Positions 59,001 to 64,000 of a DNA stretch of 64,000 nt are shown here, one piece after another. Source of the DNA: Elysia chlorotica (Eukaryota; Mollusca; Gastropoda; Plakobranchidae); contig RQTK01000345.1 of the NCBI GenBank assembly GCA_003991915.1, forward strand, positions 301,654 to 365,653. The letters run 5' to 3'. How positions within the stretch are numbered: the first letter of the stretch is position 1; each line of letters opens with the position of its first letter. The translations under genes were made by a program, and so were the position numbers. Under the pieces are notes generated by a model, which saw nothing but the letters and a program-made list of their open reading frames with translations, did no database searches and was not told the DNA's origin.

Positions 59001-61893
59001 TGCTAAACTAGAGTTAGATACCAAATTTTATTTATGGCTATTCAGATATCGATATCCAACATTATGGTTACATTGGCCGCAAAATATTTATGTTATGACA
59101 TTCAGCATCTGCATTTCTTTTAAGAATGGCATCAGCTACAGTCTTTAGGGAGAGGTACCGTACCTCATTTGGTAGAGCACCCAACTTCTAATCAGGAAGT
59201 TCCAGGTTCGAATTCTGATTGAGCATCCTGATACTCCTCAGTTGGTTTAAGTGTGACTGGCTGAGACAAAAGTCCTGGTATCTTCATCCTGCCCCCTGTG
59301 TGGCAGCACATACATTTCTAACAGCTGTGTCATGACATATTGATAATAAGTTACTTCAACAAACACAGCAGCAGTCAGTTCCAATAATAGACAGTCAGTG
59401 TTACTGAAATGTTTTTGAAAAATGGCGCTTAACGTAGACCACTAATTATACATTTTAGATCTAGTTCTGCAGAGTAAAGATGTGGGGGAGAGAGGGAGAA
59501 ATAAAGAGTCGATCCGAGATGATCACTGCTTTTAAAAATGAGAAACCTTTGGATAGCTTGTTTTTGTGTAACAGTAGATGTGGTTTAGTAAAAAAAAAAA
59601 ATCGTCAAAAGGATGTGTTTATTTTGAGTTTTTTATCTGGTTTTTAGAAACTCGATTGCTTTCTTGCTTTTTAACCTTGACTGTAGGCTCCTTCACTGAA
59701 TAACAAACAAATGCTGCCTGGAGCTGGTGTGTGTGGTAAGATTCGAGCTAACCCCTTCTACTCGGTTCTAGTCAGCTCGCCCTACTGAACTCTGTCCTTC
59801 TTGTAGAGTTACATATTCTAGACTCACATGTATCAATGTAGAAAATTTATCATTATTTGCTGGAGGGGGCGACATTTTCTTCTATTTTCATTAACAATTT
59901 CTTAGCTTGCTTCACTAACTCTGCTTTTTATACGAATATGGATTCATGGTTTCTCTTGAATTTAAAAAAATAATACTCAATTGCTTTAAACATTATAACA
60001 TGTTATGAATTTAAAAAGTGTTAAATATATACTCGAGAATTTTCATACAAGTTTTAAACATCAATGAGTATATTTGTGTCATAGATATGTTTTAACCCAC
60101 TGAGATGTTTAATAAGAATGTTTAATGTTACATGTAGTTGATAATTGTTATCTTACAATGATGTTTAGGATTTTTAAAAATTCAGTTTTTGAGAAATATC
60201 AAATAGAATGTTTTATTGCCATTGTAAATAACATTAAAGAGTCAAAATAGAATATTGATTAAATTTCATCTAGTTTTAATTTCACTGCATTAAGCAACAA
60301 ATGTATGAATGCATATTATATTTAGAAGAAAAAAAACGCCCACTAAATCTGCGCTACAGTGCTGATGTTGGTCGGCTGCTTCTTACATGTGCAAATTTTT
60401 CGTAATGACCCTCCACTAGATTGGTTTGAGTTGATGATGTTGTAATAGCTTGTTTGTCTCTTCCTCTGTAGGTGTCAAGAGAGAGGACATCTCTGAAAAC
60501 GAGATGTTGAAATCAACTCAGGAACAAACAGCCACTTGTGCCCCTTCAGAGAAGACGTTACAGTGCCCAGTTTCTTCCTCCAATCAAACGCCTCTTCCCT
60601 CTGCTTCTTTCTCCGACAAGGCTACCTCTGGTCTCCTCTATCTCCCTCTCGGCCACAGGCAGTCACCAGCAAAACGCGACTCCCAACCCTCAATCAGATA
60701 CCCCTAGTTCCGCCACATTGACACCTCACCCAAGCTCTAGTAATTTTCATAGTGGTCAAGTCTCACAAGCTTGTCAACACAACAAAACTGTATCTGCTCC
60801 TTCTGATAGTTGTCAAGTCTCACAAGCTAGTCAACACAACAAACCTGTTTCTCCTCCCTCAGACTCTGACTCCTCATCAGAAGCTGCCCTTGAGTCAAAT
60901 GATAACAGAGAGCAAACTAAAAGTGTCCCATGTCATGATAAAGTTTTGAAAGATAATACTGTCAGCGAGAGAGATAATGCTGACAGCACTAAAGTTAGTG
61001 TTGGTGGCGATGCCAGACACTCGGAGCCCAACCCCGACGCTGGAACCCTGGCAGAAACATCCCTCCCGTGGCGCCGCCCTGCATCCCTGTCTCCCGTGTC
61101 CTCGTCTTTGTCGCAGAGCCTGCCCGACGACGAAACGCCTGTCCAGTATGAGGCTCCGTCATGGGCAGACAACCCTGCCTACCACCGGCTGACGGAGTCT
61201 GGCTCCCCGTACCATTCGCCCAACACAACCATCACAGCGATTCCCCAAGAGGAACCCCCCAGGGCCGTCTTCGATATTTTCTCACTCCCTACTAGCAGGG
61301 GAGACGCGGCCGAGGAGGAAGTTTCGTGCTTCATCCCCCCCCCTCCGTGGGCGTGCTCCAGCCAAAGTCAGGGCGGCGGTGACGAAGTCCAGGCCCTGCC
61401 CAGCCAGACGGTGGCAGGAAGTGGCTGCGGAGAGAAGGCGCAGTGCATGCTGGTCTCGGCGCACGACCTGGTCCCCCCCTCGCACCACTCGTGTCTGCAG
61501 CCCGCAGGCCCGTCGTCGGCCAGCCTGGCGTCCAGCCATCACCACAGCCAGGCCAGCTCCCCGCTGCACTTCCAGGTCATGGACAAAGGGGACGGGGTCA
61601 CGGCCGCGGCCATCGAGGCGCACATGATCGGACTACAGGCAGACTACCACCACGGGATGAAGGACCGCGTGTCGCACTGGCTGGCCAGCTCGCCCGGCGC
61701 CTCGCCCGGAGACAGTCAGGGGGACCGGCAGCGCATCATGGCCTCGCTGAGAGACAAGCGCGACAAGTGGGCGGCGGAGCACGAGACTGACGAGGGAACG
61801 GACGCAGACGTCGAATCAGACTGTGAGGACGACGGAACCGACGACGCAGACAAGGAATCAGACTGTGAGGATGTTTTAGACACACGGTTATGA
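36368..61893 (+). CDS. Na+/H+ exchanger, SLC9 NHE2/3/5-like, 13 coding exons
   Basis: Family role: electroneutral exchange of Na+ for H+ across the plasma or recycling-endosome membrane, with about 12 membrane helices then a cytosolic regulatory tail. Exons: 36368-36656, 48873-49142, 49758-49954, 50370-50626, 52028-52245, 53199-53401, 54339-54428, 55157-55227, 56636-56854, 57451-57592, 58040-58424, 58721-58822, then 60659-61893 (1225 aa) or 60472-60707 (892 aa). All junctions are GT-AG and in phase. Seen: secretory signal, the first helix ending [12 protein letters not shown], the inhibitor-site motif [30 protein letters not shown] with the ion-binding Asn-Asp, [11 protein letters not shown], and [17 protein letters not shown]. 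The tail keeps the [13 protein letters not shown] start and a calcineurin-homologous-protein-like site. The pattern is closest to vertebrate NHE3. A longer ATG-proximal start than usual is possible. Confidence 0.94.
37191..37296 (+). repeat. Tandem duplication in NHE intron 1
   Basis: AATGAAATTTATTCGATCTA GATCTAGCATGCTCGTGCTA occurs twice, about 62 bases apart. Confidence 0.88.
37458..37507 (+). repeat. (CT)n microsatellite
   Basis: About 50 bases of CT. Similar tracts lie at 38057-38090 (TC) and 37778-37793 (GA). Confidence 0.95.
38655..38970 (-). repeat. SINE-like copy, antisense, next to TAC triplets
   Basis: The reverse complement starts CCTGGCGCAAGTGGTGGAGC (A box), has GCAGATCAAATCCACAATC (B-box region), a C-rich interruption, then GTTGGGTCCTGGTATCCCAG and GCACGTAAAATTGTCAGACG. 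A short (TAC/CAC)n tract lies at 38670-38700. Confidence 0.75.
39237..39325 (+). repeat. SINE head fragment
   Basis: GGGTGGCTCAAAGGGTGGAA then GGGGTTCGATCCCCAC, a good B-box-like word; the body is missing. Confidence 0.6.
39590..39885 (-). mobile_element. LINE reverse transcriptase fragment with FADD
   Basis: On the minus strand a frame reads [20 protein letters not shown], then [20 protein letters not shown] and soon hits stops. (F/Y)ADDLAL is the RT catalytic motif of non-LTR elements, followed by the usual Gly-Leu-x-(I/L)-(N/D)-x-x-K-T segment. Degenerate relic. Confidence 0.72.
39886..41130. other. NHE intron 1, nothing recognised
   Basis: The GC content rises between 40080 and 40620 but no splice-bounded exon or transposon motif is evident. 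A (TG)n tract lies near 41034-41056. Confidence 0.45.
41168..42312 (+). repeat. A-B-A'-B' local duplication
   Basis: Block A (CACACACACACCAGAATTTA through TTTTACTTTCCCTGAA) occurs at about 41168-41500 and 41602-41928. Block B (AATGTTCAGGTGAGCTTTAT through GTGTCTAAAGGCAGA) occurs at about 41501-41590 and 42221-42310. The second A and B are separated by about 290 bases absent from the first pair. Both A copies hold a poly-G run of different length. Confidence 0.9.
42313..43560. other. NHE intron 1, nothing recognised
   Basis: Apart from the poly-G tracts at 42682-42743, I see no gene. The stretch 42745-43050 is GC-richer and may be an unrecognised repeat. Confidence 0.4.
43600..43815 (+). repeat. 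SINE-like copy, 3' part
   Basis: CTACTGGGAGGGTCGGTGTT, GTGTGTGGCAGCACATAAAA, GTCTTGGGGCCCTCC and GCTGACGTTGGACGTTAAGC place it in the same family as 80-205. Confidence 0.8.
44281..44335 (+). repeat. SINE middle fragment
   Basis: TTCCCTACTGGTTGGGTCGG TGTCAGTATAAAGACCGGCTG matches the SINE body only. Confidence 0.6.
44640..45195 (+). repeat. 45-bp minisatellite with internal inverted repeat
   Basis: About 12 copies of CCTAGTCCCGGTACTACAGA CTAATTCTAGTATAGTCTAC ATGTA. Each unit contains AGACTA...TAGTCT as an imperfect inverted repeat around ATTCTAGTA. The 45-bp period is 15 codons and the array is open ([19 protein letters not shown] repeat). Variants (GTACGTAG, CTAGTCTCGG, TAGTGTAG) alternate in blocks. 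Confidence 0.95.
45268..45480 (+). repeat. SINE-like copy
   Basis: TGGGCTCAGTCGGTAGAGCC (A box), AATTTCGAAGCCCGATC (B-box region), CCCTACTGGCTAAGTCGGGT, then CGTCAGACGTTAATCCTAGG. Confidence 0.75.
45990..47567 (+). repeat. Dispersed repeat of about 1.6-1.9 kb, copy 2
   Basis: Second copy of the element at 23800-25705, shorter through several deletions. It is in the same orientation and sits in NHE intron 1. Confidence 0.82.
47815..48575 (-). mobile_element. Penelope-like retroelement fragment with GIY-YIG nuclease
   Basis: Read on the minus strand from 48575 down, in shifting frames: [20 protein letters not shown] (thumb region after RT), [26 protein letters not shown] (the LSYSCMPN motif), [12 protein letters not shown] and [12 protein letters not shown] (the Cys-rich linker), then [20 protein letters not shown], the GIY-YIG nuclease, and [20 protein letters not shown] with [12 protein letters not shown]. 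This order is typical of Penelope-like elements and related RT-GIY-YIG retroelements. Stops and frameshifts make it inactive; the catalytic RT core is not seen in the window. Confidence 0.8.
48650..48842 (+). repeat. Decayed copies of the start of NHE exon 2
   Basis: At about 48776-48820 the sequence TTTCACCTGTACAACAAGCT GCCGCACCTGTTCCCC parallels the true exon start at 48874 (TTCCACCTGTACGACAAGTT ACCGCACGTGTTCCCC) but ends in TGA. Older, weaker echoes (TGTTCCCCTGATCTTTACCT) occur near 48653. Confidence 0.82.
48873..49142 (+). CDS. NHE exon 2: helices 1-4 region
   Basis: Acceptor CCGCTACCTAG ends at 48872; donor GTGAAA starts at 49143. It encodes [31 protein letters not shown], then [20 protein letters not shown] and [20 protein letters not shown]. 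The [15 protein letters not shown] motif is a diagnostic NHE signature involved in amiloride-type inhibitor binding in mammalian homologues. Confidence 0.95.
49143..49757 (+). repeat. Intron with a GACCYATRACCCCTGTGACC repeat leading into the acceptor
   Basis: From about 49480 to 49757 a degenerate unit (GCCAAAGATTTGACCTATGA-like, 35-45 bases) repeats about seven times, and the last copy runs straight into CCCCGTAG, the acceptor of exon 3. Confidence 0.75.
49758..49954 (+). CDS. NHE exon 3: ion-binding helix
   Basis: Acceptor GACCCCGTAG; donor GTAAGT at 49955. It encodes [36 protein letters not shown] and [14 protein letters not shown]. The [10 protein letters not shown] and GESLLND segments are the conserved transport-site helices of the family; the Asp of LND corresponds to the essential ion-binding Asp. 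Confidence 0.95.
49986..50042 (+). repeat. Decayed partial copy of exon 3 and its donor
   Basis: GGTCACTGCAGTAAGG copies the exon end/donor (GGTCACTGTGGTAAGT). It is followed by ATGAGATTTTCTACCTCATC GTGTTC, a copy of the exon segment ACGAGATTCTCTACATCATC GTGTTC at 49896-49920. Confidence 0.82.
50370..50626 (+). CDS. NHE exon 4
   Basis: Acceptor ACCTGGCAG ends at 50369; donor GTGAGT at 50627. Phase 0 in, phase 2 out. It encodes [60 protein letters not shown] and [14 protein letters not shown]. Each segment has a clear NHE3 counterpart (VLYNVFDSF, GGTLVGVVFAF, TKHVRIIEP, SYLTSEMLSLSAIL). Confidence 0.95.
50615..51862 (+). repeat. 38-41-bp minisatellite seeded by a splice donor
   Basis: The unit GCATTCTGGCGTGAGTGGTG ATTGGTCAATCTAACTGTAG includes the last ten exon bases and the donor of NHE exon 4, and repeats about 28 times. 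From about 51430 a 38-bp variant (GAGTGGTGGTTGGTCAGTCT AATTTGGACATTTTGACT) takes over. More than a dozen copies keep the exact GGC/GTGAGT donor. Confidence 0.94.
52028..52245 (+). CDS. NHE exon 5
   Basis: Acceptor GTGACCCAG ends at 52027; donor GTAAGG at 52246. Completes an Ala codon, then [40 protein letters not shown] and [25 protein letters not shown] is near-invariant in NHE proteins. Confidence 0.95.
52425..52845 (+). repeat. 29-bp minisatellite
   Basis: About 14 copies of ATATATCTCACCTAGTGCAG TGGGGGGTG in intron 5, with a higher-order variant GCGGTTGGGGACGAG. Confidence 0.95.
52970..53185 (+). repeat. 30-34-bp minisatellite next to an acceptor
   Basis: Six copies of TGACTGACCACTGTACTAAC TCTGTGAACTC with an optional extra GACT. 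The array ends about 15 bases before the exon 6 acceptor (53198). Confidence 0.93.
53199..53401 (+). CDS. NHE exon 6: GGLRGG helix
   Basis: Acceptor GACATCCAG; donor GTAAGG at 53402. It encodes [20 protein letters not shown], then [20 protein letters not shown] and [23 protein letters not shown](I/A)xF is a defining NHE motif; its Arg is needed for transport in mammalian homologues. Confidence 0.95.
53402..54338. other. Intron 6 with a possible antisense SINE
   Basis: Around 53915-54075 the reverse complement has AGTGGTAGTGTTTTGGATTG and AGGTCAGAGGTTTGAATATC, weakly like a tRNA-derived head. Otherwise nothing recognised. Confidence 0.4.
54339..54428 (+). CDS. NHE exon 7: start of the cytosolic tail
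   Basis: Acceptor TCTCCCCAG; donor GTAAGA at 54429. 90 bases, phase 0-0. It encodes [20 protein letters not shown] then MNEMIHKR, equivalent to the GLTIKPLVQWLKVKRSE...LNEKLH segment after the last helix. Confidence 0.93.
54429..55156. other. Intron 7, nothing recognised
   Basis: Unique AT-rich intron sequence. Confidence 0.5.
55157..55227 (+). CDS. NHE exon 8: tail, [12 protein letters not shown]
   Basis: Acceptor CTTCGCAG; donor GTCTGT at 55228. It encodes [23 protein letters not shown], equivalent to [20 protein letters not shown] of NHE3. Confidence 0.92.
55228..56635. other. Intron 8, nothing recognised
   Basis: AT-rich. Several open frames without motifs. The word TCTAGATCTAGATTA at 55898 recurs elsewhere in the window. 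Confidence 0.5.
56636..56854 (+). CDS. NHE exon 9: CHP-binding-like region
   Basis: Acceptor CAATTTCAG; donor GTAAGT at 56855. It encodes [40 protein letters not shown] then a Ser-rich segment. It corresponds to HFDRKFLSRVLMRR and the L.L.DAI region, where calcineurin-homologous proteins bind mammalian exchangers. Confidence 0.9.
56855..57450. other. Intron 9, nothing recognised
   Basis: AT-rich unique sequence. Confidence 0.5.
57451..57592 (+). CDS. NHE exon 10
   Basis: Acceptor CCGTCTTGCAG; donor GTGAGC at 57593. It encodes [20 protein letters not shown] then [20 protein letters not shown] and ends EPRVG. It lies where NHE3 has its VNVDF..RSSTVEASVSYLL stretch, with little identity. Confidence 0.85.
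57588..57785 (+). repeat. 94-bp tandem duplication of the exon 10 donor
   Basis: GGGTGAGCGTAGATTGATGT TTGACTGAACCTC occurs at the exon end (57591) and again at about 57685, with the rest of the unit (ATTATAATCATCTGAAATAT GGGCTGC) repeated too. The second copy is a donor as good as the first. Confidence 0.92.
58040..58424 (+). CDS. NHE exon 11
   Basis: Acceptor TCTGTCCACAG; donor GTGAGT at 58425. Starts [20 protein letters not shown], comparable with the YLYKPRQEYKHLYSRHEL helix of the NHE3 tail, followed by an Asn/Ser repeat and [20 protein letters not shown], a basic stretch with likely phosphorylation sites (inference). Confidence 0.88.
58721..58822 (+). CDS. NHE exon 12
   Basis: Acceptor TTCACCACCAG ends at 58720; donor GTGTGT at 58823. 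It encodes [33 protein letters not shown]. Phase 1 in and out. Confidence 0.78.
58823..60471 (+). other. Intron 12 with a SINE-like copy
   Basis: At about 59155-59330: CTCATTTGGTAGAGCACCCA, CAGGTTCGAATTCTGATTG (good B box), GGTTTAAGTGTGACTGGCTG and GTGTGGCAGCACATACATTT. No other feature recognised. Confidence 0.7.
60472..60707 (+). CDS. NHE exon 13, upstream-acceptor version with short tail
   Basis: The acceptor TCTTCCTCTGTAG ends at 60471. Joined to exon 12 it reads [20 protein letters not shown] and reaches TAG at 60705-60707, giving an 892-residue protein. The first 60 codons look coding (Glu/Lys/Ser/Thr-rich, no AT bias) whereas the last 20 ([17 protein letters not shown]) overlap the other frame. 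Either this is a true short isoform, or a one-base indel near 60640-60660 hides a single long reading frame. Confidence 0.55.
60659..61893 (+). CDS. NHE exon 13, long C-terminal tail
   Basis: A second acceptor, CTCGGCCACAG after a pyrimidine-rich CTCCTCTATCTCCCTCT tract, ends at 60658. Joined to exon 12 it enters the long frame exactly in phase, giving 1225 residues. The tail has a near-repeat [20 protein letters not shown] / [20 protein letters not shown], then [13 protein letters not shown] (compare the DNPVF motif of the NHE3 tail), a Pro-rich stretch and an acidic end with ESDCED twice. Stop TGA at 61891-61893. Confidence 0.82.
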
Positions 61894-62030
61894 TGACGGC
61901 TTGTCCTAGGCATTGTGTGTGTGAGGAGGGGAGGGTTCGAGTCAGACTTTAAGGACATTCTAGACACTCGTTTATGATGGCGGCTGGTCTTAGGGATTGT
62001 GTGTTTGTTCGTGAGGAGGGATGGGTTCAA
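61880..62030 (+). repeat. Imperfect tandem duplication after the NHE stop
   Basis: GACACACGGTTATGATGACG GCTTGTCCTAGGCATTGTGT GTGTGAGGAGGG is echoed at about 61961 as GACACTCGTTTATGATGGCG GCTGGTCTTAGGGATTGTGT. The copied unit includes the stop codon region. Confidence 0.82.
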
Positions 62031-63780
62031 ACGAGACTGGGGCTAGGGTGATGTTTATGTGTAGTTATTTGTGTGAGGGGGTAAGGCAAAGGGGTGAGAT
62101 GAATGTTTGTCAAGGAAGAATTTTCTAGAAAACACACCAAATATATCTCTCTGTAGTCTCTGTATTGCTGCAGCTAAAAAACCGTAGAGTAAAATAATGC
62201 AAGACTCTGAATGTTTGTATAGCCTAGTTGTGGTTTGAATAGCTGCATGAAGCCAAGAGCAAAAGAGAGAATCACAATCATTTTGTATGTATCAGGGGAT
62301 GTCAGTGCAGTCAACTTGTCAAGCTGTTTCCTCTGGTGAACACAGCGGTGCCTTATTCTATTTACGCACAAGTAACTTTGTGACTTCAGCTGATCCAAAT
62401 TTGTGGAAATAAGATATCAATGCTAATCATGTGGGAGGGAGAGGATGAGAGATCTCTGTGAAATAATGCTAATTGTATTTAACATAATGTAAGAAAGAGA
62501 TTATATTTTAGGGAAATAATGCTAGATATACTCAACACGTCTATGAGAGAAAGGGGGATATTTTAGTGAAATAATGTTGAATACACTCAACATATCTGTG
62601 AGAGAGAGAGGGGGGGGGGGGGGGGTATTTTCATGAAATAATGCTAAATATATTCAACATAACAATTAGAGAGAGATTATATTTTAGTGAGATAATGCTA
62701 GATACACTCAACATATATATGAGAGGGATATTTTTGTGAAATAAATCTGAATGTACTCAACCTAAAATTCAGAGAGAGAGAGAGGAGATATTTTAGTGAA
62801 ATAATGTTGAATAAGCTCAACATTTGTATGAGAGAGAGGGATATTTTGGTGAAATAAAACTGAATATACTCAACCTAAAAATAGAAGAGGGAGGAAGATC
62901 TTTAGTGAAACCATTCATATCATGTTAAACATAACGATAGGGCAGAGAGTGAGAATAATGTCACTTTATTACGTGCACACATAAACATAAATATAAATGG
63001 CAGGATGAAATATTTCAGTATAAAAATACTAAAAATATTAAAACATATAATTCTTTATAGAGAAGGCAACCTCTGCTTTGTTTAAAGGCCCTATTGGCAG
63101 AGATGGGGGGGGGGGGTCTCGGTATCTAATTATTAATTTTGTGTGCACTGGTTGCCGCTGTCCTTTCTCCATCAAGATTAGAGACTGGTTCAGCACAGGC
63201 TGAGCTAGGCGCAGAAGAATGATGAATATGTTTATCCCTTCCTCCCCTCTGTCATGAAAGTACCTGGTAAGATAAGCAAAAACAACATATGCTCTTTTTT
63301 TTATTTAAATTATCACATATCTGGTTACTTTTGTTATAAATATTATTAATATTTGGGCAAATGTTTCATGGAGAGTGTAAAACAGCTACCTCTGCAATTG
63401 CACAATAATCTGTTGACAAATTGTAGGAATTTCTTTCATCAATCCATATGATAGCAGATCTGTGTTGTCACTCTAGAAAAAGCTGCTTGTTTTCTACACA
63501 ATCTTGTTTTGCTACGGCTGCACACGCAGTGAGGACAAACATCAACACGAATTCGTCTTTCAGAGTGAACATGTATTTGAAACCTTATTTAAACCTCCTA
63601 CTGAAAAGCAGTGACGACAATACAACTTCACTTCACTGCCAAGTGCGTTCTCTATGACTTGTGTTGGTGTTTGCACTCACTACGTTCGAGGTCTAAGGTA
63701 TCTGAATCACACTGTAAGATACAAATATTGATGTATGCTTTTGCCTACAATTGAATAAACTAATGTAAAAGAATACAGAC
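61894..63780 (+). other. Probable 3' UTR of the NHE gene
   Basis: No coding motif. AATAAA hexamers occur at 62740, 62853 and 63754 on the + strand and are candidate polyadenylation signals; I cannot choose between them. Confidence 0.4.
62440..62910 (+). repeat. 60-65-bp degenerate tandem repeat in the 3' flank
   Basis: Six or seven copies of a unit like GTGAAATAATGCTAAATATA CTCAACATATCTATGAGAGA GAGGGATATTTTA, including a poly-G run at about 62608-62625. Confidence 0.85.
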
Positions 63781-63884
63781 TTATAGACACGGAATATGAA
63801 ATGCATGTAAAAACCCTGACTTTTCACAAGGAGAGAGACAAGCCTATGCGTGTACCATTGCATAACACAAGTTGGCATTGTTGC

Positions 63885-64000
63885 TCTGCATCTTGGATCA
63901 GTATGACACCAGTTTTAATTTACTCAGTATGTTACTCTGCACATGTATCAGTGTGACACCAGTTTTACTCGTATGTTACTCTGCTAAATGTATCAGTTGA
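63885..64000 (+). repeat. Tandem repeat running off the window end
   Basis: ATCAGTATGACACCAGTTTT and GTATGTTACTCTGC words recur with a period of about 50 bases; the array continues beyond the window. Confidence 0.75.

Overview
The window is eukaryotic DNA. Both recognisable genes are on the + strand, split into many short GC-rich exons with GT-AG introns, and embedded in AT-rich sequence full of microsatellites, minisatellites, SINE-like repeats and transposon relics. The protein families (Spire actin nucleator, NHE-type Na+/H+ exchanger), the mobile elements (Ty3/Gypsy, Penelope-like with GIY-YIG nuclease, Helitron, RTE-like LINE) and the frequent TACATGTA-type words suggest a lophotrochozoan, most likely a gastropod mollusc. 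The species assignment is inference.

Region 1 (1-6341) is repeat-rich: a SINE tail, an unassigned GC-rich ORF near 666-1137, and 21-bp, 31-bp and 32-bp minisatellites. Region 2 (6342-21741) is the 3' part of a Spire gene: the last WH2 domain, a long disordered linker, the Spir-box, and a modified FYVE-type zinc finger. The KIND domain and first WH2 repeats are not seen and should lie before the window. The Spir-box exon is present twice (16340-16477, 17506-17643), identical and phase-compatible. Intron 2 carries a compact LTR retroelement (8335-11025) with an intact reverse transcriptase-RNase H ORF but no gag, protease or integrase. Region 3 (21742-36367) is intergenic: a 1.9-kb dispersed repeat, SINEs, minisatellites, the 5' end of a second LTR element, an integrase fragment broken by a 29-bp minisatellite, and a Helitron helicase relic. 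Region 4 (36368-61893) is an SLC9/NHE gene with 13 coding exons. Its 12.2-kb intron 1 holds poly-G runs, local duplications, a 45-bp minisatellite, the second copy of the 1.9-kb repeat and a Penelope-like fragment. Region 5 (61894-64000) is its probable 3' UTR and flank.

Spire nucleates actin on vesicles, and NHE proteins exchange Na+ for H+ across membranes; nothing shows a functional link beyond neighbouring position. The main unexplained pattern is that many splice junctions in both genes sit inside, or beside, tandem duplications of themselves. Examples are the WH2 exon donor, the exon 12666 acceptor, the whole Spir-box exon, the exon ending at 20633, and NHE exon 4, whose donor is repeated about 28 times. 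These form arrays of decoy splice sites, and every decoy donor checked leads to an immediate in-frame stop.
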